In this document: positions 41,163 to 49,699 of the stretch, piece after piece | How positions within the stretch are numbered: position 1 is the first letter of the stretch | Layout of the letters: every line of letters begins with the position of its first letter | Origin: WVYX01 sp039586815 | GTDB lineage: Bacteria; Gemmatimonadota; Gemmatimonadetes; Gemmatimonadales; GWC2-71-9 | Length of the DNA stretch: 64,000 bases | Direction of reading: 5' to 3' | NCBI GenBank assembly: GCA_039586815.1 | Contig: JBDHJR010000002.1 | Location: forward strand, 112,541 to 176,540 | The notes under the pieces: generated by a model | What the model was told of the DNA's origin: nothing | The model's database searches: none | What the model saw: the letters and a program-made list of their open reading frames with translations, nothing else | Made by a program: the position numbers and the translations under genes

Positions 41163-42892
41163 CGCGCCTCGGGGTCGACGTCGGTGGCACATTCACCGAC
41201 ATCGTGACTCTGTCGCCCCGAGGAGAAGTCACGGTAGGCAAGGTCAGATCGACTCCCGGCGCCGTCTCCGCTGAAGTATGGGATCAGCTGCGCGACCTGC
41301 GCGGTGGGGAAGTAGCGACTGCGGCGCTGATCCACGGCACCACCGTGGCCACGAACGCCCTGTTGGAGCGCAGCGGTGGCAGAGTCGTGTTGGTCGCTAC
41401 GGCTGGGTTCGAGGATCTCCTCTGGCTGCGGCGGCAGGATCGCAGCCACCTGTACGATCTCTCCCGTGACCATCCACCGCCGCTGACGCGGCGCGACGAC
41501 GTAGTCGGAGTCCGCGAGCGGGTGGGTGCCGAGGGCGTGGTACAGCAGCTCGGTGACGCCGAGGTCGAGCGAGTGGTGGAGGAGGTGAAGCAACGCAGCC
41601 CCGACGCCGTGGCGGTGGCGCTGCTGTTCAGCTTTCGCGATCCCGCCCACGAGCTACGTCTGGCCGCTGCCCTGCGCCCGGCCCATGCCGGGGAGCGTGC
41701 CGCTGCCCTGGCGCTGTCCGGTCCGGCAGGAGGGGTGGAGGGCGCGCGACTCGTGGGCGCGCAGCTCGGTATGCACGATCTCCTCACTTTGGACATGGGC
41801 GGAACGAGTGCCGACGCGAGCATCGTGCTGGCCGGTCGCCCCATGATGCAGGCCGCCGGGGCCGTTGGGGGCGTCCCCCTGGCTCTGCCTCACGTGCTGA
41901 TCGAGACCGTGGGGGCGGGCGGAGGCAGTGTGGCGTGGGTCGATGAGGGAGGCGCGTTGCGCGTGGGGCCGCGCAGCGCCGGAGCGGTTCCGGGACCCGC
42001 CTGCTACGGCAACGGAGGAACCGAAGCGACGGTGACCGACGCCGCCGCAGTACTGGGCTGGCTCGACGCAGATCACCCACTGGCCGGCGGTCTGCGCCTC
42101 GATGTGACGAAGGCGAGGCAGGCGGTGGGCCACGTCGCCGAGGCTGCGGGCCTCTCGCTCGAGCGCTGCGCGGACGGGATCATCGAGGTCGCCAACGCGG
42201 CCATGGTGCGGGCGCTCAGGCGGGTGAGCGTGGAGCGCGGTGTCGATCCCCGATCCATGACGCTGGTCGCGTTCGGCGGGGCAGGGCCCATGTTCGCCTG
42301 TCGCATGGCCGACAGCCTGGGGATGGATCGCGCGTTGGTGCCACCTCACGCCGGCGTGCTGTCGGCGCTCGGCCTGGCTTCGGCGCCGGACAAGCTGGAG
42401 TTTGCCGCATCGTTGCACGCGCTCGCGCACCAGCTCGACCTGCCGCGCATGCAGACGGCCTTCACTGATCTGGAGGAGCAGGCGCGCAGCGCGCTCGCCG
42501 GCGCCGAGCTTCAGCGCCTCGCCGACTGCCGCTACCCTGGACAGGGCTACGAGTTGACGGTGACGGTGGGGGACTCGGGCGACGACACGGCCGCCGCTTT
42601 CCATGGCGCGCACCGCGATAGGTTCGGCCACGCCGACACCGGGCGCCCGGTCGAGTTGGTGAACCTGCGCGTGGTGGCGAGCCGCAGTGGAAGCGAGGTG
42701 CGGCTGGCCGAGCGTACCGGCCACGCGGCGGAACCGTCCGGGGAAGCCCGAGCGCCGCTCGAGGAGCTGAATCCCGGAACCGCAGTGGTCGGGCCGTACA
42801 TGCTGGACGTGATCGACTGCACCGTGCGCATCGAGCCCGGCTGGCGCGGTACCGTTCACGCCACGGGTGCCGTAGTCCTGGAGCGAACGTGA
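41147..42892 (+). CDS. hyuA: Hydantoinase A/oxoprolinase-family protein with an internal deletion
   Basis: This 581-residue protein is about 90 residues shorter than usual family members. The N-terminal sugar-kinase-like part is normal (LGVDVGGTFTDIV, LIHGTTVATNALLER, VALLFSFRDPAHELRLAAAL). After residue ~178 it goes straight to LALSGPAGGVEGARLVG. The block that normally lies between (with the EYERTSTT- and MQSNGG-type motifs) is absent. The remainder (LLTLDMGGTSADASIV, VGAGGGSVAWVD, VPGPACYGNGG, VAFGGAGPMFACRMA) is intact. The reading frame is kept. The start is GTG, overlapping lnt by 16 bases. Its partner hyuB follows with a GTGA overlap. The missing block lies in the N-terminal ATPase-like fold, so activity is doubtful. 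Confidence 0.85.
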   Translation: MASEVTRLGVDVGGTFTDIVTLSPRGEVTVGKVRSTPGAVSAEVWDQLRDLRGGEVATAALIHGTTVATNALLERSGGRVVLVATAGFEDLLWLRRQDRSHLYDLSRDHPPPLTRRDDVVGVRERVGAEGVVQQLGDAEVERVVEEVKQRSPDAVAVALLFSFRDPAHELRLAAALRPAHAGERAAALALSGPAGGVEGARLVGAQLGMHDLLTLDMGGTSADASIVLAGRPMMQAAGAVGGVPLALPHVLIETVGAGGGSVAWVDEGGALRVGPRSAGAVPGPACYGNGGTEATVTDAAAVLGWLDADHPLAGGLRLDVTKARQAVGHVAEAAGLSLERCADGIIEVANAAMVRALRRVSVERGVDPRSMTLVAFGGAGPMFACRMADSLGMDRALVPPHAGVLSALGLASAPDKLEFAASLHALAHQLDLPRMQTAFTDLEEQARSALAGAELQRLADCRYPGQGYELTVTVGDSGDDTAAAFHGAHRDRFGHADTGRPVELVNLRVVASRSGSEVRLAERTGHAAEPSGEARAPLEELNPGTAVVGPYMLDVIDCTVRIEPGWRGTVHATGAVVLERT

Positions 42893-44415
42893 CGCTCGAC
42901 GCCATCGGCCTGGAGGTAATGGCCCACGCGTTTTCAGGCCTCGCGGAGGAGATGGGAGCGGTGCTGGTGGCCAGCGCGCTCTCCCCCAACGTGCGCGAGC
43001 GGCGTGACTCGTCCGCCGCCGTCTTCAGCGCAGAGGGAGAGTTGATCGCCCAGGCGGCGCACATCCCCGTGCACCTGGGGGCGATGCCGGAGGCAGTGAC
43101 CGCCGTGCGCGAGCTCGCTCCGGAGCCGGGCGACACATTCGTGCTGAACGATCCCTACACCGGGGGCACTCACCTTCCTGACATAACCATGGTGCATGCG
43201 GTGGAGCTGGACGGTGCGATTGGCGCCTACACCGTGGTTCGGGCACACCACTCCGACGTGGGCGGCTCGCGGCCGGGAAGCATGCCGCCGCATTCGACGG
43301 AGATCTTCCAGGAAGGACTCGTCATCCCGCCCATCAAGTGGACGGCGCGCGGAGCGGTGCAGCGCGATGTGGAGCGGCTGCTCCTCGCCAACGTACGCAC
43401 CCCGGACATGCGCCGGGGCGATCTCGCCGCGCAACTCGCGGCGTGCGAGAGGGGCGCTGCACGATACCGCGAGCTGGTCGAGCGGCACGGCCGTGAATTC
43501 GTGGAGGGCGCGGTGCGTGACCTGCTTGACTACGCCGAGCGGCGCACGCGCGCGGCCATCGGGACTCGCATCCGGCCCGGCCGCTACACCGCCGAGGACT
43601 GGCTCGAGGGCGACGGCGTGACCGACGATGAGATTCGGATTTGCGTGACGGTGGAGGTGATCGACGACCGACTCGTGATGGACTTTGCGGGCACCAGCGC
43701 CGCGACCGCGGGCAACGTGAATTGTCCGGTCTCGGTCACACGGTCGGCGGTGCTGTTCGTGCTGCGCTGTCTCGTGGACGAGGACATTCCCACCAACGGG
43801 GGGATGCATCGTGCCGTGACCGTGCGAGCGCCCGCCGGATCGCTGGTGAATGCGCCGTGGCCCCGCGCAGTAGCCGCGGGGAACGTCGAGACCTCGCAGC
43901 GGATCACCGACACACTGTTCCTCGCGTTCGCCCAGGCGGCCGACGTGGCGGCCCAGGGTCAGGGCACGATGAACAACGTGGTGCTCGGCGGCGAAGGGTG
44001 GACCTACTACGAGACGCTCGGTGGCGGGCAGGGTGCTTCGCCCGCCGGTCCCGGCCCGTCCGGAGTGCACGTCGGGATGTCGAACACGCGGAACACGCCG
44101 GTCGAGGTGTTCGAGCTCGAGCACCCATTGCGCGTCGAGACCTACGCGCGGCGCTCATCCAGCGGCGGAGCGGGACGCCACCCCGGTGGTCGGGGCGTGA
44201 CCCGCGCCTACCGCGCTCTCGCGGAGGTGGAGGTGAGCGTGATCAGCGAGCGCCGCCGCCGCGCTCCACAGGGTGCCTCGGGGGGCGAGCCCGGAGCACC
44301 GGGCCGCAACACGCTCAACGGGGAGCCGTTAGGTGGGCGGGTGGAGCTCACGATGAAGCCCGGTGACGTGCTTCAAATCGACACTCCGGGTGGCGGGGGT
44401 TGGGGAGAGCCCTAA
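42889..44415 (+). CDS. hyuB: Hydantoinase B/oxoprolinase-family protein
   Basis: This 508-residue protein is the B partner of a hydantoin/5-oxoproline/acetone-carboxylase-like ATP-dependent enzyme. Family blocks: FSGLAEEMGAVLVASALSPN, RRDSSAAVFSAEGELIAQA, HIPVHLGAMPEAV, LNDPYTGGTHLPDITMV, HHSDVGGSRPGSMP, FAGTSAATAGNVNCPVSVT and the Gly-rich C-terminus DTPGGGGWGEP. It is full length, in contrast to its HyuA partner. It starts with GTG in a GTGA overlap and is the last gene of the plus-strand run. It resembles 5-oxoprolinase B subunits more than true hydantoinases, but the substrate is open. Confidence 0.9.
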   Translation: MTLDAIGLEVMAHAFSGLAEEMGAVLVASALSPNVRERRDSSAAVFSAEGELIAQAAHIPVHLGAMPEAVTAVRELAPEPGDTFVLNDPYTGGTHLPDITMVHAVELDGAIGAYTVVRAHHSDVGGSRPGSMPPHSTEIFQEGLVIPPIKWTARGAVQRDVERLLLANVRTPDMRRGDLAAQLAACERGAARYRELVERHGREFVEGAVRDLLDYAERRTRAAIGTRIRPGRYTAEDWLEGDGVTDDEIRICVTVEVIDDRLVMDFAGTSAATAGNVNCPVSVTRSAVLFVLRCLVDEDIPTNGGMHRAVTVRAPAGSLVNAPWPRAVAAGNVETSQRITDTLFLAFAQAADVAAQGQGTMNNVVLGGEGWTYYETLGGGQGASPAGPGPSGVHVGMSNTRNTPVEVFELEHPLRVETYARRSSSGGAGRHPGGRGVTRAYRALAEVEVSVISERRRRAPQGASGGEPGAPGRNTLNGEPLGGRVELTMKPGDVLQIDTPGGGGWGEP

Positions 44416-44655
44416 CCGACCGGTGCAGCCGGTAGAGTTGGTCAAGCTTGGCGCGAGCTCTACCTCCGCGAACTGCACTCCCCAATGGACTACGCAGCGC
44501 TAAGGTCTACAGAGAAGTAAGGTCGACCATCCTAACCAGGGCTTGTTGCCGGTCAGTGCTCGTGACGTTCGCTCCGGCAGAGCCCCCACTTCGCTTGACC
44601 AACCTGCTGCGGCCGCAGGTTCACTTCGGCTGACCCCAGTCCCAGCGGCGGAGTC
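44416..44655. other. Convergent intergenic region with a hairpin
   Basis: This 240-base gap lies between the ends of hyuB and the HD-GYP gene. The only clear structure is AACCTGC / GCAGGTT (44601-44607 with 44615-44621) around TGCGGCC, a possible terminator for either direction but without a T-run. Short open frames on both strands have no recognisable family and are not called. Confidence 0.45.
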
Positions 44656-46593
44656 CTACTCGTCCCGCTTGTCGAACACCTTCGCCTCGACGAACAGCTT
44701 CAATAGGTCGGGATCGAGCATTCCCGCCTGCGTCTCGGTTTGGAGGATGTCCAGCGCCCTGGGAGAGGGAACCGCACGCTTGTAGGGACGATCGGCTGCC
44801 GTGAGTGCGTCGAAGATGTCGGCGATCGTCATCATGCGGGTCTGAATCGGTATCTGATCGCCTGTTACCTGCCGCGGATAACCCGTGCCGTCCAGCTTCT
44901 CGTGGTGCCCGTAGGCTATCGACGGAATCGATTGCAGCTCCTTGGTCCAGGGGATCTGGAGCAGGAAGCGGTAGGTGTGGGTCACGTGGCTCTCGATCTC
45001 CAGCCGCTCGCTCTCGTCCAAGCTTCCCTTGCGAATGCTGAGGAACCGCACTTCGTCGCCGGTTAGGTAGGGCTGCTTCCTGCCGTCGAGGTCCTCGTAG
45101 TACTGCTCGGCGTAGCGAATCAGGTTCTCGAAGCTCCCCTCCGGGAGCAGCGTGGGCTCGTTCGAATCGAGGACCAGGTGCATGAACTGGTCGAGCTCGC
45201 TCAACTGCTCTCCGTGCTCCGCTTCGAGCTTACCTACGAAGTCGCGGTATCCGGCATCTCCCTGCCGTTCGAGGTACTCCGCGCGCTGCCGGTGGTACTC
45301 CGCTTCAGCCGTACGCCGGATGAACGCGAATCGCTGCCTGATGAGGGCGAGGTCGGGTGGGTAGAGCTTCTTCGCCTTGACCAGCACCTGCTCTCGCACG
45401 CCCACCTTGCCGAAGTCGTGCAGCAGGCCGGCATAGCGGATCTCACGGACCTCCTCCCTGGAGAACCGGACGTGGCGGTAGGGCCCGTCGGTGATCCGGT
45501 CCACCGTCTGCGCCAGCCCCACCGTCATCGAGGCAACGCGCCCAGAATGGCCGAACGTGGTAGGGTCGCGCTGCTCGATGGCGGTGACCGACGCGCGCAC
45601 GAACCCCTCGAACAGCCGCTCGATGTCCTCGTACAGCTGGCTGTTCTCGATGGAGACCGCTGCCTGCCCCGCCATGGATGAGACCAGCTCGACCAGCCGG
45701 TAAGTGTAGGGGACGACCTCGGCGTCGAAGTCCTCCGGCTCCGCCAGCTTGGCGTCACCGTGGCGCTTGCGGTTGATGAGCTGCAGCACCCCGATGACTT
45801 CGTCCTTGTGGTCCTTCATCGGTACCGTGAGTATCGACTTGGAGCGGTACCCGTACTTCTCGTCGAACGAGCGGTTGAAAGTGTAATCCACGTCGGGCGG
45901 CAGGAAGTAGACGTCGTCGATGACCAGCGGCTCGCCCGTGGTCGCCGCGTATCCGGCGATGCTCGTCGTGTCCAACGGCATGGTGAACTCGACGAACGGG
46001 ATGTCGGGCCGGGAGACATTCTGGGAAAGGGAGACCCGCAGCCGCTTTGTATCATCCTCTTGCTCCTCCACGATGTAGATGCTGCCGCCGTCCGATCCCG
46101 TGATGCGCAGCGCCTGGGACAGGATCAGCTCGAGCAGCGCGTGGTAGTCGCGCTCCGTGGAGAGCGCCATGCCGATCCGTGTGAGCTCCTTGATCTCGCG
46201 GGTGCGAAACGCAGCTTCCTGGCGTGCCCGGATCGAATCGGCGCGGGCGGCCGCCTCGCGATACGCGCCGCGCAGCGCCACCAGCAGCTGACGGGGCTGC
46301 CACGGGTGCGGCACGAAGGACGCGATCAGGTCGTCGGGCAGCTCCGGTGGGACGTCCTCCTCGTTGGGAGCGCCCGTCGCGACGACGGCGCCGCCCTCGC
46401 CCACGAAGCGCCGCAACCGGTCGGCCGGGAAGTGCTCCCGGCTCGCCGCGGTGAGCACGAATACCGTCGGTGACCCGGCCACCGCGAGCTCGCTGTGTGA
46501 CTCCACCAACTGGCGCGTGATGCCCTCGGCATCCAGCGCCGCGGAGACGGCGTCGAGCTCGAGGGTGCCGGTGTGCAGCAGGGCGTACTTCAC
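44656..46593 (-). CDS. GAF and HD-GYP domain cyclic-di-GMP phosphodiesterase
   Basis: This 645-residue protein likely degrades cyclic di-GMP. Residues about 1-130 look like a degraded receiver domain (YALLHTGTLELDAVSAAL, FVLTAASREHFPADRL, ELPDDLIASFVPHPWQPRQL). A GAF domain follows (LTRIGMALSTERDYHALLEL, GSDGGSIYIV, LDTTSIAGYAATTGEPLVI, YRSKSILTVPMKD). The HD-GYP part has TFGHSGRVASMTVGLAQ, the metal HD in AGLLHDFGKVG and GHHEKLDGTGYP. About 170 residues, including an acidic coil, are inserted between HD and GYP motifs. The start is GTG 46593, overlapping the mlaD stop (GTGA), so it is the last gene of the Mla operon. Confidence 0.88.
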   Translation of the reverse strand: MKYALLHTGTLELDAVSAALDAEGITRQLVESHSELAVAGSPTVFVLTAASREHFPADRLRRFVGEGGAVVATGAPNEEDVPPELPDDLIASFVPHPWQPRQLLVALRGAYREAAARADSIRARQEAAFRTREIKELTRIGMALSTERDYHALLELILSQALRITGSDGGSIYIVEEQEDDTKRLRVSLSQNVSRPDIPFVEFTMPLDTTSIAGYAATTGEPLVIDDVYFLPPDVDYTFNRSFDEKYGYRSKSILTVPMKDHKDEVIGVLQLINRKRHGDAKLAEPEDFDAEVVPYTYRLVELVSSMAGQAAVSIENSQLYEDIERLFEGFVRASVTAIEQRDPTTFGHSGRVASMTVGLAQTVDRITDGPYRHVRFSREEVREIRYAGLLHDFGKVGVREQVLVKAKKLYPPDLALIRQRFAFIRRTAEAEYHRQRAEYLERQGDAGYRDFVGKLEAEHGEQLSELDQFMHLVLDSNEPTLLPEGSFENLIRYAEQYYEDLDGRKQPYLTGDEVRFLSIRKGSLDESERLEIESHVTHTYRFLLQIPWTKELQSIPSIAYGHHEKLDGTGYPRQVTGDQIPIQTRMMTIADIFDALTAADRPYKRAVPSPRALDILQTETQAGMLDPDLLKLFVEAKVFDKRDE

Positions 46594-47552
46594 GGGGATG
46601 GTGTCGTGCTGTCGGGAACCACCGAGTCGGGCGGTGGGGGAGGCGTCACGCCCCACAGCATTCGCATTGGCCGGCGGCTGAGCTGCTCGGCGAAGTGCTC
46701 GAAGATCACGGCCGAGCGCGTGAGCTTGTCGATGGCTAAGTCGATGTCCTCGCGGTTTTCACTAGCCAGGTCGTGCGCAGTGACCGCGAGGCTGTCGAGC
46801 TCCGCTAGAAGGTTGTTGGTAGTCTCGAGCGCGATCATGATGCTGTCGGTCACGGGCCCGACACGCGGCTCGACCTGCGCCAGGATGTTGTTGGTGCGCT
46901 CCAGGTTCTGCGACAGCTGGTCCAGCACGTTTTCGAGCTGGGGGCGTGCGCTCGCCAAAAGGCTGCCTGTCTGGTCCACAGCTTCGGTGGTTCTCACTAC
47001 GAGCTGCCGTGTCTCGGTGAGCGCATCGAGCATGTCGCCCTTCATGCCCGTGGCGATGTCGAGCAGCGCCTCCATCATGTTGGACCGCCGCTCCGAGCCG
47101 AGCGTGTCACCCGGTAGCAAGTAGGCGGTCAGCGGTGAGGGCGGCGGCATCTCGAACTCGATGATCGCGGCGCCCACGAACGTCGGAGGCGGCGCGATCA
47201 CCGCCCGCGTACCCACGGGGAGCCGCAGCCGCGTCCCGTCGGGGAAGCGCTCCCGAATAGACAGGGTGGCGATGAAGTCGAGCCTGTTGCTCGTCGAGTC
47301 GAGATGCGGGTTTACGGCCGTCACCCGCCCGATCTCGAGGCCCTGGAGCTCGACGCGCGTGTCCTGGTTGAGACCCTCGGCCTCTTCCGCCCTCATGTGC
47401 AGGTCGTAGCGGCCCTCCAGGATGCCGCTCGTCAGCACGGCGGTACCCGCCACGATCCCGAGTGTCACCAGGATGAAGAGCCCAACGAGGAAATCGGTGC
47501 GTCCCGTGGCTACCTCCCGTTCACGTGTCGCGCAGGAGCTCGCCCTTGGCAA
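46590..47552 (-). CDS. mlaD: MlaD-type MCE-domain protein
   Basis: This MCE-family lipid-binding subunit has an N-terminal membrane anchor (RTDFLVGLFILVTLGIVAGTAVL) followed by the MCE domain (YDLHMRAEEAEGLNQDTRVELQGLEIGRV, then TRAVIAPPPTFVGAAIIEF). A long C-terminal helical region (about 150-290) of the kind that forms a needle, and a Pro-rich tail, complete it. MlaD hexamers carry phospholipids between the membranes. The start is uncertain. The listed start is a TTG at 47552 overlapping the ATPase-like gene by 32 bases. However, GGGAGG (47518-47513) sits five bases before an in-frame ACG (47507) that would give the usual MCE start (x-GRTDFLVG), with GTA (47513) between. Confidence 0.85.
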   Translation of the reverse strand: MPRASSCATREREVATGRTDFLVGLFILVTLGIVAGTAVLTSGILEGRYDLHMRAEEAEGLNQDTRVELQGLEIGRVTAVNPHLDSTSNRLDFIATLSIRERFPDGTRLRLPVGTRAVIAPPPTFVGAAIIEFEMPPPSPLTAYLLPGDTLGSERRSNMMEALLDIATGMKGDMLDALTETRQLVVRTTEAVDQTGSLLASARPQLENVLDQLSQNLERTNNILAQVEPRVGPVTDSIMIALETTNNLLAELDSLAVTAHDLASENREDIDLAIDKLTRSAVIFEHFAEQLSRRPMRMLWGVTPPPPPDSVVPDSTTPSP

Positions 47553-48189
47553 GCCGGTACCGCACTTCCACGCGCGACTCGAGCAGCTGGGGGATGAACT
47601 GTCCCGTCATGAACACCGTGCGCCTCGAACCTGCCTCGGTCTCACCACCTCGCGCAAGCTCCAGCAGCTCGGCGGCGGCGCGCGTCGTCAAGCCGTCGAA
47701 CGGATCGGCCAGGATGACCAGGGCGGGGTCGAACGCCAGCGCCCGTGCGAGTGCCGCGCGGCGGCGCTGCTCTTCGTTGGCCTCGGCGGGGCGGAGGTCC
47801 TGCGCATCCGCCAGCTTGACCAGCGTCAGCATTATCCTGATGCGACCGTCGATCTCGCGCTCGGTGAGGTCGCTACCGTAGCGCAGCGGCAGCGAGACGT
47901 TGTCCTTGAGCGAGAGGTTGTGCAACAAGCCGTCGCCGGCGGGAAGGTATCCGACCTGTCTGCGGAACGCGAGAGCGTCACGGCGTGGCAGACTCGCTAC
48001 GTCCTCCCCGAACAGCAGCACGCGGCCGGCCTGGGGCCGCGTGAGCGCCAGCGCAAAGCCGGGGAGAGCGTCTACGCCGCTCGCCTCCGCCCCCGTGACC
48101 ACGAGCGCACGGTGCTGCGGGACCTCCAGGGTGATCCGCGTCCCCGTCCCCGTCAGGGCCACGTCCTCGAAGCGGAGCGGCGCCGTCAT
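47521..48189 (-). CDS. MlaF-like ABC protein with all ATPase motifs lost (pseudo-ATPase)
   Basis: This 222-residue protein sits exactly where MlaF belongs, between mlaE and mlaD, and aligns over the whole ABC fold. The catalytic motifs are gone. Walker A reads GAEASGVD (33-40) in place of GxxGxGK(S/T). The Q-loop reads YLPAGDG, without the Gln. The signature reads EANEEQ in place of LSGGQ. Walker B reads VILADPF (158-164), with the Asp and catalytic Glu shifted to Ala-Asp. The H-switch reads FMTGQF. The frame is intact with normal codon use and coupled starts, so it looks maintained rather than decayed. It may be a structural subunit that pairs with another ATPase or works without ATP. Confidence 0.85.
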   Translation of the reverse strand: MTAPLRFEDVALTGTGTRITLEVPQHRALVVTGAEASGVDALPGFALALTRPQAGRVLLFGEDVASLPRRDALAFRRQVGYLPAGDGLLHNLSLKDNVSLPLRYGSDLTEREIDGRIRIMLTLVKLADAQDLRPAEANEEQRRRAALARALAFDPALVILADPFDGLTTRAAAELLELARGGETEAGSRRTVFMTGQFIPQLLESRVEVRYRLAKGELLRDT

Positions 48190-48968
48190 GCCAGCAGGAT
48201 CACGAAGAGGCCGGAGCAGATGAAGATCGCGATTATGCTGCCCACCGCCGCTCGGCTGGCAGCGACCGGGATCTCGGTCGGCGACCCGCGCACCCGCAGA
48301 CCCTGGAAGCTCGGGATCGTGCCCACGATGATCCCGAATACGAGTCCCTTGATCACGGTGACCCAGATATCTCCCAATGACAACGAAGCGAGCACGATGT
48401 CGAAGTAGCGCTCCGGCATCATGCCGTTCGCGGTAGCCGCCACCAGTCCCGAGAAGATGGCCACCAGGTCGAACGCGATGATGAGCCCCAGGATCGAGAT
48501 GATGGCGGCTCCGAAGCGCGGCAGCACGTGGTAATGCAGCGGATCGATGCCCATGCCCTCCAGCGCATTGATCTCGCCCGTCACCTTGTTGGTGGCCAGT
48601 TCGGCCGCGATGGCCGTGCCCGACCGCCCTGCCACTGCCAGGGCCGTGATCAGCGGCCCCAGTTCCCGTACGATGGCCACCACCATGAGCCGTCCCAGCA
48701 GCTCCGTGGCGCCGAGCCGTCCCAGCTCCCGCACCGCCTGCGAGATCACCAGAAAGCTCAGGATGGAGCTGAGGACGAGGATCAGCGGGAGGGCCTGCAG
48801 GGCGGTGAACCACACCTGCCGCAGGAGCACGCGGAAGGCGACCCGGCGCCCGGCTCGGGGCAGCCACCGCGCCGCTTCCAGAGTGAAAAAGGAGAAGCGC
48901 GCCAGAGCCCCCAACAAGGCGATCGAGCGCGCTACTCCCTGACCGAGTGCTGCAACAGGCGCCGTCAC
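48186..48968 (-). CDS. mlaE: MlaE-type ABC permease
   Basis: This 260-residue integral membrane permease has about six helices. Family blocks: QVWFTALQALPLILVLSSILSFLVISQAV, VRELGPLITALAVAGRSGTAIAAELA (the conserved ExGPxxTALxxAGRxGxAxAAExG region), EINALEGMGIDPLHYHVLPR and TVIKGLVFGIIVGTIPSFQG. In Mla systems it is the lipid channel subunit. It begins at GTG 48968, 12 bases after the upstream CsgG-like stop, and its stop overlaps the pseudo-ATPase ATG (48186-48189). Confidence 0.92.
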   Translation of the reverse strand: MTAPVAALGQGVARSIALLGALARFSFFTLEAARWLPRAGRRVAFRVLLRQVWFTALQALPLILVLSSILSFLVISQAVRELGRLGATELLGRLMVVAIVRELGPLITALAVAGRSGTAIAAELATNKVTGEINALEGMGIDPLHYHVLPRFGAAIISILGLIIAFDLVAIFSGLVAATANGMMPERYFDIVLASLSLGDIWVTVIKGLVFGIIVGTIPSFQGLRVRGSPTEIPVAASRAAVGSIIAIFICSGLFVILLA

Positions 48969-48980
48969 GCGCCTATGTTA

Positions 48981-49682
48981 CTACCCCTGCTGGATCTGCC
49001 TCAAGGCCTCCTGGGCTTCCGTGTATTCTGGGAAGTCCCGGGTTACCTGGCTGAACAGCTCCACGGCGCGCTCCGTGTCACCGCGGTCCTGGTAGAGCAG
49101 GGCCTTGCTGTAGAGCCTGAGCGCCTCCTGTGGGATGTCCTCCGACCGGCCGCGGCGGCCCTGGAACGCCTGCTCCGAGAGCGCCGGGAGGTCGAGTCCC
49201 CTGGTGATGTTGTTCGCCAGGTCCACGACCATGGGGAACAGGTTCTCCCGTTTCTCGCGGCCCCGTTCCACCTTGACGATCTCGCCCGTTTCCACGTTGA
49301 CGATCCGCGCGTTAACGCGGAAGTCGCCGTACCAGTCGATGAAGCTCCCGAATACCATGTACTTAGCGCCTACCAGCCGGCCCACTTCTGCTGCCGTGCC
49401 CGCGTCGACCGTGCCCGAGGCCCCCAGCTCCATTTCGGCCAGCAGGTCGTTGATGCGACCGCGCTCCACTACGCGCAGTGCATCGTTGATGGCGAACTCC
49501 GTGATCAGCAGCTGCTGCATCCCCACGGTGAGTGCCTCGAAGTCCTCCGCGTCCTGGCCGTAGGAGCCACCGTCCTCGAAGGGCATGACGGCGACGCCCG
49601 GCCGCGTATCCTGCCCCCGGACGACGTGAGGTGCTGCGAGCCCCGCTGCCAGGGCCAGAACCGTTACCGAACGCCAGCGCAT
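48981..49682 (-). CDS. CsgG-like secreted protein with C-terminal TPR
   Basis: This 233-residue exported protein has a signal peptide MRWRSVTVLALAAGLAAPHVVRG-Q. The CsgG/curli-assembly-like domain shows GVAVMPFEDGG, LTVGMQQLLITEFAINDALRVVERGRINDLLAEMEL, ASGTVDAGTAAEVGRLVGAKYMVFGSF and VNARIVNVETGEIVKVERG. A C-terminal helical pair resembles TPR (EALRLYSKALLYQDRGDTERAVELFSQVTRDFPEYTEA). CsgG-like proteins of this size usually serve envelope assembly or sensing rather than curli secretion. The ATG at 49682 is 8 bases after GGAGG; an in-frame ATG at 49700 lacks an SD. It is upstream of the mla genes in the same operon. Confidence 0.82.
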   Translation of the reverse strand: MRWRSVTVLALAAGLAAPHVVRGQDTRPGVAVMPFEDGGSYGQDAEDFEALTVGMQQLLITEFAINDALRVVERGRINDLLAEMELGASGTVDAGTAAEVGRLVGAKYMVFGSFIDWYGDFRVNARIVNVETGEIVKVERGREKRENLFPMVVDLANNITRGLDLPALSEQAFQGRRGRSEDIPQEALRLYSKALLYQDRGDTERAVELFSQVTRDFPEYTEAQEALRQIQQG

Positions 49683-49699
49683 GAGTCTCTCCTCCGTCA

